Source: Marinobacter nitratireducens
GTDB taxonomy: Bacteria > Pseudomonadota > Gammaproteobacteria > Pseudomonadales > Oleiphilaceae
DNA length: 64,000 nt
Assembly: GCF_000708045.1 (NCBI RefSeq)
Contig: NZ_ANIE01000009.1
Span: 186,001 to 250,000, forward strand
Reading direction: 5' to 3'
This document shows, piece after piece, positions 29,990 to 39,127 of this stretch. A model generated the notes under the pieces. The model was not told where the DNA came from. It was given only the letters and a program-made list of their open reading frames with translations, and searched no databases. Position 1 is the first letter of the stretch. Every line of letters starts with the position of its first letter. The position numbers and the translations under genes are program-made.

Positions 29990-30192
29990 TTCAGGTGCCC
30001 TGCGCAAAGCTGCCAGGGTGAAACGGGAAGTCGGTGCGCTTTGGAGCCCTTCCAGAGTCAGTCCGACGCTGCCCCCGCAACGGTAATTGAGTCAACATTC
30101 ATCAAATGCGCCACTGTGCCTGCGGCATGGGAAGGTGATGGATGCGGATCGGCTTGCGCCGACCCGGCTCATGAGTCCGGAGACCGGCCTGA
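29990..30192 (+). promoter_or_regulatory. Cobalamin (AdoCbl) riboswitch
   Basis: The region after cobD holds the class I cobalamin aptamer. Visible conserved elements in order are TCAGGTGCC, AGGGTGAAACGGGAAG, GACGCTGCCCCCGCAACGG, GCCACTGTGCC, GGGAAGG and the 3' CATGAGTCCGGAGACCGGCC. It lies about 160 bases before btuB. The interval 30193-30350 is the leader; it shows no further gene, and no clear terminator, so translational control or control by a later stem is possible. Cobalamin binding is expected to repress btuB and the downstream cobN-btuFCD genes. Confidence 0.95.
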
Positions 30193-30350
30193 TAACACAC
30201 CAGATGCTGCGGAGGGCGGTATAGGTGGGTGAATCCGGCTCGTCTTCCCCTGTTGGAAACCCCTTGCCCGAATTTCAGCCCAGCCTCTTTCTCGCAGTCT
30301 GATTCCATACTGCCGTGCGGGTGCGCACGACGTGCGAGTGAGAGTTGATT

Positions 30351-32204
30351 ATGGGTTTTTCCAAGGCCACCCCGGCCCTGCTGTGTTCCTTTACCGTTCT
30401 TCCCCTGGCGTCGGCTGTTGCCAATGGGGCTGAGTCCGATGCCCTGATGGTCGCTGAGCTGGATCCGATTGTGGTTACCGCGACACTGGGCCCTCGCACG
30501 GTCGGTGAGAGTTTGTCATCGGTAACCGTGGTCAGCGAGGAAGACCTCGAGCAGCAATCGCCCACCGAGTTTTCCGAAGTGCTGCGGGGCCAGCCAGGTA
30601 TCAACGTCATCAGCAACGGCTCGTTCGGCAAGAACACCAGCGTTTATACCCGGGGCACCGGCAGCGAATCCACCCTGTTCATGATTGATGGCGTACGCCT
30701 GCGTTCGGCCACCAGCGGCAGTGCACCCTGGCAGTTCCTGCCGGTGGATCTGGTGGAGCGGGTGGAAATGGTCCGCGGGCCCAAGAGTTCTCTTTATGGG
30801 GCCGATGCCGTTGGTGGCGTCATTCAGGCATTTACTCTTGAGCCGAGCCGAGAGAACAGCGGATGGGTCGAGCTGGCGGGTGGTTCGTTCAACACCGGCA
30901 AGGGCCTCGCCGGTGTCTCTGTGGGTGATGGCAATACCCGGGTCAGCATCAGTGGCCTGCACCAGGAGAGCGATGGCACGGCCATTATTGAAAACGGAGA
31001 AGACCGGGGATACCGCAACAGCGCGGGGGTCGCCCGCGTGGTTCATGAACTGGACAACGGTGGCCAGGCCTCTGCTGTGCTGATGCAATCCGAGGGCAAT
31101 ACCGAGTTTGAAGGCGGCAATACCGATTTCATGATCCGGACCCTCGGTCTGCGCCTCGATACGCCGGTCAGCGATCACTGGCGCACCTCCATTCAGTTCT
31201 CCGAAGCTCGGGATGAGCAGGAGACCTTCAACGATCTCTACGCGGATTCCGTTTTTGATACCCGCGCTCTGAGCGGTCGCTGGGAGAACACCTTCACCAT
31301 GGACGTTCACGAGCTGGTGGTGGGTACTGAGCTGGTCAATGACGAAGTCAGTGGCACCACGAATTTCGACGAAACCACCCGCTTTAATACGGCTTTGTTC
31401 ACCCAGTTACGGCTCAATTTCGGTCCCACTGATCTTCAGTTCAGCCTGCGTGGTGATGACAACGAAGCTTACGGCAAATATGAAACCGGCGGTGTCTCGC
31501 TGGGCCATGCCTTTGATCGGGCGCATCGGGTGCGGATCAGCTACGGAACGTCCTTCCGGGCACCGACGTTTAACGATCTTTACTACCCGCTGGAAGTCTA
31601 CAGCTGGGGTGGTTCCTATTCCGGTAATGCCGACCTGGAACCTGAAAAGTCAGGGACCGTTGAGCTTGGCTTTAGTGGCCGTTACCAGAGCTGGTTCTGG
31701 GACTTTGCGGTGTACCAGCTGGATGTGGAAAACCTGATTTCCCTGGAAACCGACAACACCGGCCTGATGTCTCCGGCCAATGTGAACAAGGCACGGATTC
31801 GGGGTCTGGAAATGGCGAGTGGCTTTGAGCTGGATGGCTGGAATGCCAAAGCGAGTCTTGCGCTGATGGATCCGCGGGATCGTGAAACCGACAACCGTCT
31901 TCGTCGTCGCAGCGCCCAGACTCTTCGATTGGCTTTGGACAAGATTATCCAGACCTGGTCTTTCGGTGGCACCTTCATTGCCGAAGGATACCGTTACGAC
32001 GATGCCGCCAACACCAAGCGACTGCCGGGCTATGGCACCCTGGACCTGCGTGCGGGCTGGGAGTTCGCGCCGGGCTGGTCCAGCCGTGTGACCGTTGCCA
32101 ACGTATTGGACAAAGAATACGCCACTGCGGAGCGATTTGATGGCAGTCGTTACATCGCGGCTGGCCGCACGGCTTTGCTGAGTGTCCGTTACGATTTCCA
32201 GTAA
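30351..32204 (+). CDS. btuB: TonB-dependent vitamin B12 receptor
   Basis: 617-residue outer-membrane barrel. A signal peptide (about 1-25) precedes the TonB box DPIVVTATL (38-46), the plug domain (VTVVSEEDLEQQSPTEFSEVLRGQPGINV, GTGSESTLFMIDG, DLVERVEMVRGPKSSLYGADAVGG) and a beta-barrel with SYGTSFRAPTFNDLYYP. The chain ends VRYDFQ, so the usual final aromatic residue is one position inside. Directly behind the cobalamin riboswitch, which fixes its substrate class. An in-frame TTG two codons upstream is an alternative start. Confidence 0.92.
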   Translation: MGFSKATPALLCSFTVLPLASAVANGAESDALMVAELDPIVVTATLGPRTVGESLSSVTVVSEEDLEQQSPTEFSEVLRGQPGINVISNGSFGKNTSVYTRGTGSESTLFMIDGVRLRSATSGSAPWQFLPVDLVERVEMVRGPKSSLYGADAVGGVIQAFTLEPSRENSGWVELAGGSFNTGKGLAGVSVGDGNTRVSISGLHQESDGTAIIENGEDRGYRNSAGVARVVHELDNGGQASAVLMQSEGNTEFEGGNTDFMIRTLGLRLDTPVSDHWRTSIQFSEARDEQETFNDLYADSVFDTRALSGRWENTFTMDVHELVVGTELVNDEVSGTTNFDETTRFNTALFTQLRLNFGPTDLQFSLRGDDNEAYGKYETGGVSLGHAFDRAHRVRISYGTSFRAPTFNDLYYPLEVYSWGGSYSGNADLEPEKSGTVELGFSGRYQSWFWDFAVYQLDVENLISLETDNTGLMSPANVNKARIRGLEMASGFELDGWNAKASLALMDPRDRETDNRLRRRSAQTLRLALDKIIQTWSFGGTFIAEGYRYDDAANTKRLPGYGTLDLRAGWEFAPGWSSRVTVANVLDKEYATAERFDGSRYIAAGRTALLSVRYDFQ

Positions 32205-32224
32205 TACACACTCGGGGATAGATC

Positions 32225-35200
32225 ATGGCCAGGACTCATAGCCCGTTTGTCCGGGCAGGCGTCACGATGTTGGTGGCCTTGTGCCTGATGCTCACCGGGC
32301 TGACAGCTCGCGCAGCCACCGTCGTTGGCCTGGTCTCCGACCGATCGGCTGCTGAAATGGCCGCCGGTGCTCATCGCTTCGTCGAACATTATCCAGGGCA
32401 TCGGGTGATCCTTCGTACACCGGAACAGGTGGCCTCTCTGGATGATCAGGCTGTGCGTAATCTTCTGGCTCGCGCCGATGCTTTGCTCGTGGCAGCGGTG
32501 TTCGGCGATCAGGTTGGTCGTCTGGAAGGTTTGTTGAGAGAGCGGGAACATTCCCGCCCTGTTCCGCTGCTGGCCATTAATGGGGACCGGCGCCTGACCC
32601 GACTCTCCCGGCTTGATGGCAAGGCGGTGCTCGCCCGCGCTCCCGATGACACGCTGACGCGGTTGATGGCGGCGCCCGACCCGGGCGCCGATGTGCGTGC
32701 ACATCTTGCCAGCCAGGTGGCCCGTTTTCCTGGGCAGGCCCGATGGCTGGCTGGCCGGGCGTTGTATCAGGGGCGGACGCCGGAACATCTGGATGCCCTG
32801 CTTCGCTGGCTTCTGGCCCAGGCCGGAGAGGAGCTGGATGTCCCGGCGCTGCCGCCACGGGAACTGATTCGCTATTACCGACACGGCGAGTCGGTTGGCA
32901 CGGCGTCGGATCTTGACCTGACTGCCGGGCCGGTTGTTGCGGTACTTGATCTGGATAGCGGTGATCGTCCGGGCGACCGGGACCTTCTCGATGCTGCCTG
33001 TCAGGCGCTGGAAGCACGGAATTTGCAGTGCTTTTCGGTGCTGGCCCGGTGGGGCGGCGCCAGTCTGGAAGCCGTTCGAACCCTGCCGGATGTTGTCGGT
33101 CCGGCGACCCTGAGCGGTATCGTCAGTCTGCAGGATTTTACCGTCGGTGGTGGCGAAGGCCGGCAGGGAGTTACGGAAGCGCTGACACGGCTCAATGTGC
33201 CGGTGATCAAGGGTATCCGGTTATCGGATCGCACCGAATACCAGTGGCGGCTTTCAGTGGATGGTGTGCCGTCAGACAAGGTGCATTATCAGCTGGCGAT
33301 GCCAGAGCTTCAGGGCATCAGTCAGCCTATGGCGCTCGCGGTGGCGCAGCCTCCGGAAACGGATCCGTTGACCGGGGTGGCGCTGACCCTGACCGAACCG
33401 GTTCAGGACCGGGTGGAGGCCATGGCGGACAGGCTGTCCCGATGGCATCGGCTACAGGTAAAGGACAACAGCGACAAGCGGCTTGCCATCATTTACTACA
33501 ACCACCCGCCAGGCCGCCAGAACATCGGAGCTGATAATCTGGATGTGCCCGCGTCCCTCTTTGAAATCCTGCATCGGCTGAAAGAGGCCGGCTATACCAC
33601 CGGCACGCTGCCGGAGAGCCCGGAAGCTTTGCTGGCGCAAATCCAGCACCAGGGTGTGAGTCTCCCGGATGATCCTCTGGGGTTGCGGGACATGGCACCT
33701 CGTGTGGATTCCCTGTCTGCCGACGACTACCTGAGCTATCTGCAAACTCTGCCCATGGTTGTCCGGCAGGAAATTGTTCATGGCCCGCTGGGGTATGTTC
33801 ACGAGCGGCTGGAGCAGGCGCACGAGCTTGGTCAGCAGGAACTGGCGATGGGATTGCTGGATCGTGGTATCCGGGATCTTAGGCACCTGATCGAGCATAT
33901 CCAGCATCCTGCCCGTGATGCGGCTCTGGCCTCTCTTGATCACTACGAATCCCTGTGGAAAACGCGGTTGCAGCAGGGCGGTCAGGTGCGAGCATTGGCT
34001 GCGGCTCGGGACGAGTTGGCAGCTTCCGGCATTCCCGGGTTGCGGGGCTGGGGCGAGGCGCCTGGCCAGTCCATGGTGGTGGACGGGCATATGGTTTTCC
34101 CCGGTCTGCACTTTGGCAATATCTTCATCGGGCCACAGCCGCCCCGGGGGTGGGAGGTGGACGAAGAACTCCTGCACGCCAACACGACCTTCCCGCCTAC
34201 CCATCAGTACGTGGGTTTCTACTACTGGTTGCGGAAAAAGTTTGAGGCCGATGCGCTGGTATACCTGGGCCGGCATTCCACCCGGGAATTCCTGCCCCGT
34301 CGCCGGGCTGGGCTGACCGAAGATGACTATCCGGATATTCTCGGTGGCGATCTCCCGCTGATATACCCCTACATCGTTGATGGCGTCGGTGAGGGTATCC
34401 AGGCCAAGCGCCGGGCATTGGCGGTGATGATCAGTCACCTGACACCGCCGTTGGCGGCTACCGAACTCTACGACGAGTTGTTGGAGCTTCGTCAGCTGGT
34501 AGAAACCTGGGAAGCCGCCAATGAGCCTGACAGTCCTACCCGCGAACGGGCCCTCAAGCTGTTGAGGGAGAAGATACAGGCACTGGATATCCGCCAGGAT
34601 CTTGAGCAGGAAATCGCCGGTGAAATGGGGCTGTCGGCCGATCAGGTGTCTCTGGACGAGATTTCGCCGGAGCTTCTTGTGCATGAGGCCGGCCACTACG
34701 TCACCGATATGCAGGAGCATTTTATGCCCCTCGGGCTGCATGTGTTCGGGCAGGACTGGAGCCAGGAGATGGTGGATACCATGCTTGAGTCCATGACCAC
34801 CGAAGCCGATGCGCCGGCCCTGCTGTGGCGCCAGAAGCTGGAGGCCTCGCCTTCTGAAGAGCGGCGTCAGTTGCTGGCGGCGTTGGATGGACAGTTCGTT
34901 CCGCCCGGCCATGGCAATGACCCTCTGCGCACCCCGGATGTATTGCCGACTGGCCGTAATTTTCATGCCCTCTCCGATGACCTGATTCCGACGCGGGTGG
35001 CCTGGTCATTGGCCTCTGAGCTAATTCGCAATGCCGGTGACAGTTCTGAAGGAAGTGACGCCCTGGTGTTGTGGGCATCGGATACTGTAAGGGATGAAGG
35101 GGTGATGGTTGCCTTTGGCCTGCAACTGCTGGGCATTCGTCCGGTTTGGAACAGTCGGGGTATCGTCAAGGGATTGGAGCGGGTGCCGTTGCAGGCGGGC

Positions 35201-36463
35201 ACGACAACCGCGAGGCGCCGGAATGTGGTGTTTACCACCTCGGGGCTCTTTCGGGATCTGTACGGCAGCCAGCTGGTCTGGCTGGATCGTGCGGTGCAGT
35301 TGGCGCTGGCAGGTGCCGGAACCACCATCAAATGGCAATACCCGGAACTGTCTCATGCCCTGGATAAAGCGCTGGAGACACTACCTCCGGGGCAGCGCCT
35401 GCTGGGGGACGAGCCCTTGTCGCTGAACGGGGTTGCGCAGCGCTGGGTAAAGGATGCCAGGGCGTTGATTGCGACGGGGATCTCTCCCGCCGACGCTGGC
35501 GTTGAAGCCGCTATGCGGGTGTTCGGCACCGCGCCGGGCGCTTATGGCGTCGGCATCAACCGCCTGTCGACCCGTTCGGGAGCCTGGGATGATCGCCGTC
35601 AGCTCGGGGAGGTTTACATGCGTCGTATGGGGCATGCCTATAGCCAGAAAAGCGAGGGGATACCCGCACAGCGCGCCTTTCAGCAACAACTGCTTTCGGT
35701 GCGGCGAACCTACCTGGGGCGGGCCAGCCACCTGTATGGGTTGCTCGACAACGACGATGGTTTCGATTTCCAGGGAGGCCTGTCCAATGCGGTCGAACAT
35801 CTTCGTGGTGAACCACCCCGTAATCGGGTGCTGCAATACGCTGACCCAGACAATCCCCGGATAGATTCGCTGCAACGAGCTTTGCAGGTCGAACTCAGGG
35901 CCCGTAACCTTAATCCTCAATGGCTTGCGCCCCTGATGGAGCATGGTTATGCCGGCGCTCGCACCATGGCCGCAGATTTTCTGGATAACCTCTGGGGCTG
36001 GCAGATCACCAGTCCACAAGTGGTCCGTTCCAGTGTCTGGGATGAGGTGAACGAGGTCTACTTCAAGGATCGCCATGGACTCGGACTGGATCGATTCCTG
36101 TCCGAGGGTAGCAATGCCCACGTCAAATCCCACATGCAATCCGTGGCCTTGCTGGCAGCCAAACGGGGCTACTGGCAGGCGGACCCTTTCACCATCCGGA
36201 CCCTTGCCCGTGACTTTGCCGCGACAATCATCGACCATGGCCTGCCCGGAAACGGTCATACCCGACCAGGCCACCCGCTGATGGATTGGGTGGCGGAGCA
36301 GTTGGCACCGTCGCAGCGTGAAGCCTTTGACGATGCCCGCCAGGGTGGCATGGTGGAAGCGGGCAATGCTGCAATTTCTCGTGGGAACTGTGCCGGGCAT
36401 CCGGGGCTTAAACAAGTGAATCAGACGAGCAGCGTTTCATGCGTCACCGCCAACGGAAACTGA
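32225..36463 (+). CDS. cobN: CobN-like magnesium/cobalt chelatase large subunit with a signal peptide
   Basis: 1412 residues, longer than usual CobN (about 1250-1300). The CobN/magnesium chelatase fold is clear, for example NYPPGRQNIGADNLDVPASLF-like sequence at about 425-445, LGRHSTREFLPRR and the GEPPRNRV region. Unexpectedly, residues 1-31 form a good Sec signal peptide (two Arg, hydrophobic VTMLVALCLMLTGL, then ARA), so the mature protein should be periplasmic. Cytoplasmic CobN works with CobS/CobT ATPases, which are not in the window. It sits between btuB and btuF. A role in the periplasm on corrinoid metal status is inferred, by analogy with the HmuS proteins of haem loci. Confidence 0.85.
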   Translation: MARTHSPFVRAGVTMLVALCLMLTGLTARAATVVGLVSDRSAAEMAAGAHRFVEHYPGHRVILRTPEQVASLDDQAVRNLLARADALLVAAVFGDQVGRLEGLLREREHSRPVPLLAINGDRRLTRLSRLDGKAVLARAPDDTLTRLMAAPDPGADVRAHLASQVARFPGQARWLAGRALYQGRTPEHLDALLRWLLAQAGEELDVPALPPRELIRYYRHGESVGTASDLDLTAGPVVAVLDLDSGDRPGDRDLLDAACQALEARNLQCFSVLARWGGASLEAVRTLPDVVGPATLSGIVSLQDFTVGGGEGRQGVTEALTRLNVPVIKGIRLSDRTEYQWRLSVDGVPSDKVHYQLAMPELQGISQPMALAVAQPPETDPLTGVALTLTEPVQDRVEAMADRLSRWHRLQVKDNSDKRLAIIYYNHPPGRQNIGADNLDVPASLFEILHRLKEAGYTTGTLPESPEALLAQIQHQGVSLPDDPLGLRDMAPRVDSLSADDYLSYLQTLPMVVRQEIVHGPLGYVHERLEQAHELGQQELAMGLLDRGIRDLRHLIEHIQHPARDAALASLDHYESLWKTRLQQGGQVRALAAARDELAASGIPGLRGWGEAPGQSMVVDGHMVFPGLHFGNIFIGPQPPRGWEVDEELLHANTTFPPTHQYVGFYYWLRKKFEADALVYLGRHSTREFLPRRRAGLTEDDYPDILGGDLPLIYPYIVDGVGEGIQAKRRALAVMISHLTPPLAATELYDELLELRQLVETWEAANEPDSPTRERALKLLREKIQALDIRQDLEQEIAGEMGLSADQVSLDEISPELLVHEAGHYVTDMQEHFMPLGLHVFGQDWSQEMVDTMLESMTTEADAPALLWRQKLEASPSEERRQLLAALDGQFVPPGHGNDPLRTPDVLPTGRNFHALSDDLIPTRVAWSLASELIRNAGDSSEGSDALVLWASDTVRDEGVMVAFGLQLLGIRPVWNSRGIVKGLERVPLQAGTTTARRRNVVFTTSGLFRDLYGSQLVWLDRAVQLALAGAGTTIKWQYPELSHALDKALETLPPGQRLLGDEPLSLNGVAQRWVKDARALIATGISPADAGVEAAMRVFGTAPGAYGVGINRLSTRSGAWDDRRQLGEVYMRRMGHAYSQKSEGIPAQRAFQQQLLSVRRTYLGRASHLYGLLDNDDGFDFQGGLSNAVEHLRGEPPRNRVLQYADPDNPRIDSLQRALQVELRARNLNPQWLAPLMEHGYAGARTMAADFLDNLWGWQITSPQVVRSSVWDEVNEVYFKDRHGLGLDRFLSEGSNAHVKSHMQSVALLAAKRGYWQADPFTIRTLARDFAATIIDHGLPGNGHTRPGHPLMDWVAEQLAPSQREAFDDARQGGMVEAGNAAISRGNCAGHPGLKQVNQTSSVSCVTANGN

Positions 36464-36465
36464 CA

Positions 36466-37362
36466 ATGAGAACATTCGCCGCCATGGTGCTGGCCGGTCT
36501 TTGCCAGAGCGTATTCGGGGCTGTCTGCGCCACCGATGACCGGGGCGATCAGGTTTGCCTGGAACAACCGGCCCAGCGAATCGCGGCGCTCTCTCCCGGA
36601 GCGACGGAGCTGGTCTATGCATCGGGTGCCGGCGAAAAGGTCGTCGCCGTGGTGGCCTACAGTGATTACCCGCCCGCGGCCAGGAAAGTTGCCTCGGTTG
36701 GGAGCCATACACGACTGGACCTGGAGCGACTGATTGCGTTGCAACCGGATCTGGTGATCGGCTGGGTAACCGGCAATCCCCAGGCGCAGCTGGCGGCGCT
36801 GGATGACATGGGCATCCCCGTGTTCTACATCGAACCCCGGAGTTTTGAAGGCGTGTCGTCGACGATTGAGCGGCTGGCCACGCTGGCGGGAACTGAGGCT
36901 TCCGGGTTTGCCGAGGCAGACCGGTTCCGCGAGGGTATGAAGGAACTGGCTGCGGCCTATCAGAACGCCGAGCCGGTGCCGGTGTTCTATCAGGTCTGGG
37001 ACGAGCCCCTGATGACCGTGAATGACGAGCATCTCATCGGTAAGGTCATTACCCTCTGCGGCGGTAACAACGTGTTCGGGAACTTGGAACGACTGGTGCC
37101 ACGGATCAGTGATGAATCGGTATTGGCTGCCAACCCGGAAGCCATCCTTGCCGGAGGCATGGGTGAGGAAAACCGGCAATGGCTGGAACGCTGGGCTGCA
37201 TTTCCGCAGATGGCCGCCACCCGGAAGGATAACCTCTACTTCGTACCTCCCTCCCTGATCCAGCGGCCAACGCCGAGACTGCTGGAGGGCAGTCGCCTGT
37301 TCTGCGAGAAACTGGATCAGGCCCGTAGCCGACGTCGTGCCGGGGAGCCAGGTAAACCATGA
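36466..37362 (+). CDS. btuF: Periplasmic corrinoid-binding protein of an ABC importer
   Basis: 298 residues. A signal peptide (about 1-18, ending VFG) precedes a helical-backbone-linked binding fold with two lobes; RIAALSPGATELVYASGAGEKVVAV and LIALQPDLVIGW in the N-lobe and the FYQVWDEPLMTVNDEHLIGKVITLCGG C-lobe are typical of BtuF. It delivers B12 or cobinamide to BtuCD. The ATG is two bases after the cobN stop; another upstream ATG lies inside cobN. It overlaps btuC by four bases. Confidence 0.9.
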   Translation: MRTFAAMVLAGLCQSVFGAVCATDDRGDQVCLEQPAQRIAALSPGATELVYASGAGEKVVAVVAYSDYPPAARKVASVGSHTRLDLERLIALQPDLVIGWVTGNPQAQLAALDDMGIPVFYIEPRSFEGVSSTIERLATLAGTEASGFAEADRFREGMKELAAAYQNAEPVPVFYQVWDEPLMTVNDEHLIGKVITLCGGNNVFGNLERLVPRISDESVLAANPEAILAGGMGEENRQWLERWAAFPQMAATRKDNLYFVPPSLIQRPTPRLLEGSRLFCEKLDQARSRRRAGEPGKP

Positions 37363-38333
37363 GCCGTCCCCTGGCCCCGTCACTACTGCTGCTGGCCGGT
37401 ATAAGCCTGCTCGCCATGGCACTCTCGGTGAGTGTGGGCAGTGTCACGGTGCCGATCAGTGATTTGTTGTCGACGTTAGCGGGTGGAGGCAGCACGCTTC
37501 ACCAAACCCTGATCTTTGAGCTTCGCCTGCCCCGGACACTGGCAGCCTTTGCCACGGGTGGCCTGCTTGCCGTGGCCGGTGCCCTGATGCAGGTACTGCT
37601 GCGCAATCCGCTTGCCGACCCTTACGTACTCGGGCTTTCCGGCGGTGCCGCCGTGGGCGCGCTGCTCGCCATGCTGGCCGGACTGGGAGCGGCATTGGTA
37701 TCGGGCTCTGCCTTTGCAGGCGCCCTGCTGGCGACGCTGCTGGTGTTCGGCCTGGCTCACGGAACCGGGAGCTGGACTCCTTCCCGGCTGTTGCTGACCG
37801 GTGTGGTGGTGGCGGCTGGTTGGGGTGCAGTGATCACCCTGATGCTCGCTATTGCACCTGCTCAACGCCTGCCCGGGATGCTGTACTGGCTGATGGGGGA
37901 TGTGTCCTACGCCCGTGCACCCTGGCCCGGGCTGATGCTGTTGTTGATCGTTTGCCTGATGCTTTTCCCCCTTGGGCGTAGCCTCAATGTACTGGCCCGA
38001 GGGCCTCTGCAGGCCGCCGCGCTCGGGGTGGCGGTGCGCCCTCTGGAATGGCTGATCTATCTTGTTGCCAGCCTGCTGACGGCTACCGCTGTGACCACAG
38101 CCGGTAGCATCGGCTTTGTGGGGCTGGTGGTGCCGCACATGTTGCGTCTCGTGCTTGGCAATGACCAGCGCATCATCCTTCCGGCCTGTGCCCTGGCAGG
38201 CGGCACTCTGCTGGTGCTGGCGGATACCCTGGCGCGTGTGGTGATTGCCCCGGAGCAGCTGCCCGTTGGTGTGATCACCGCGTTGCTCGGGGTGCCGACG
38301 TTCCTTTACCTGCTGTACCGGAGCCGGGTATGA
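37359..38333 (+). CDS. btuC: Corrinoid ABC transporter permease, FecCD family
   Basis: 324 residues with about ten transmembrane helices. Family signatures are LRLPRTLAAFATGGLLAVAGALMQVLLRNPLADPYVLGLSGGAAVGALLA and GSIGFVGLVVPHMLRLVLGNDQRIILP, the latter contacting the ATPase. Overlaps btuF and btuD by four bases each (ATGA), so the three are translationally coupled. Confidence 0.92.
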   Translation: MSRPLAPSLLLLAGISLLAMALSVSVGSVTVPISDLLSTLAGGGSTLHQTLIFELRLPRTLAAFATGGLLAVAGALMQVLLRNPLADPYVLGLSGGAAVGALLAMLAGLGAALVSGSAFAGALLATLLVFGLAHGTGSWTPSRLLLTGVVVAAGWGAVITLMLAIAPAQRLPGMLYWLMGDVSYARAPWPGLMLLLIVCLMLFPLGRSLNVLARGPLQAAALGVAVRPLEWLIYLVASLLTATAVTTAGSIGFVGLVVPHMLRLVLGNDQRIILPACALAGGTLLVLADTLARVVIAPEQLPVGVITALLGVPTFLYLLYRSRV

Positions 38334-39100
38334 ATCCGTTAAATGCCCACAACCTGGTCATTGATGTGCCCGGCCGGACTGGCGGGCAGGCGATGGACTT
38401 TACCGTTGGTGAAGGCCAGGTATGGGGTGTGCTGGGCCCGAATGGTGCCGGCAAGACCACCTTGCTCCATACCCTGGCGGGGTTGAGACAGGCGCGCTCC
38501 GGCGAGGTTCGTCTCGGTGGTACGGCACTGTCAGATATGAAGCGTCGCCTGGTCTCGCAACAGTTGGGGCTGGTGTTTCAGGAGCGCCATGACGAATTCC
38601 CGGCAACCGTGCTGGAAACGGCGTTGATTGGACGACATCCATGGCTCTCGCCCTGGCAGATGGAATCCGGCGAGGACCTCGCCATCGCTGAACAGGCTCT
38701 GAAACAGCTGGATGTGGCGCATCTTTCGGATCGTCTGGTCAGCACCTTGTCCGGCGGAGAGCGTCAGAGGGTCGCCATTGCGACGGTACTGGCCCAGAAC
38801 CCCGCCACCTGGCTGCTCGATGAACCCAGCAATCATCTGGATCTTCACCATCAGGTCGCCGTCATGGAGCTTCTGAAAGCCCAGGCCGGCGCAGGACGAG
38901 CGATTTTTATGTGCCTGCACGATCTCAATCTGGCGGCCCGCTGGTGCGATCACCTGCTGCTGTTGTTTCCCAATGGCGAAGCCTGCTGGGGACCAGCGGA
39001 GACCATGCTGGTGCCATCGGCCCTGGAGCGACTCTATAACCAGAAGCTGGTAACCGTCGAAGCCGATGGTGCGCCAGTGTTTGTGCCTGTGAAAGGCTGA
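38330..39100 (+). CDS. btuD: Corrinoid ABC transporter ATPase
   Basis: 256 residues. Walker A GPNGAGKTT (about 36-44), signature LSGGERQRVAIATVLAQNPATWLLDEPSNHLD with Walker B, and an H-loop in CLHDLNLAA. It powers import through BtuC. Next comes cobB after 27 bases, so the uptake genes probably continue into the late synthesis operon under the same riboswitch. Confidence 0.92.
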   Translation: MNPLNAHNLVIDVPGRTGGQAMDFTVGEGQVWGVLGPNGAGKTTLLHTLAGLRQARSGEVRLGGTALSDMKRRLVSQQLGLVFQERHDEFPATVLETALIGRHPWLSPWQMESGEDLAIAEQALKQLDVAHLSDRLVSTLSGGERQRVAIATVLAQNPATWLLDEPSNHLDLHHQVAVMELLKAQAGAGRAIFMCLHDLNLAARWCDHLLLLFPNGEACWGPAETMLVPSALERLYNQKLVTVEADGAPVFVPVKG

Positions 39101-39127
39101 GACCAAGGTGAAGGAAGGCAGGCTGTC

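Noticed and set aside
29955..30344. Short frames within the riboswitch and btuB leader
   Set aside because: The region is fully explained by the cobalamin aptamer and leader; no frame has a ribosome-binding site and plausible composition.
33452..34966. 504-codon open frame on the minus strand
   Set aside because: Antisense to cobN, same reason as the other shadow frames.
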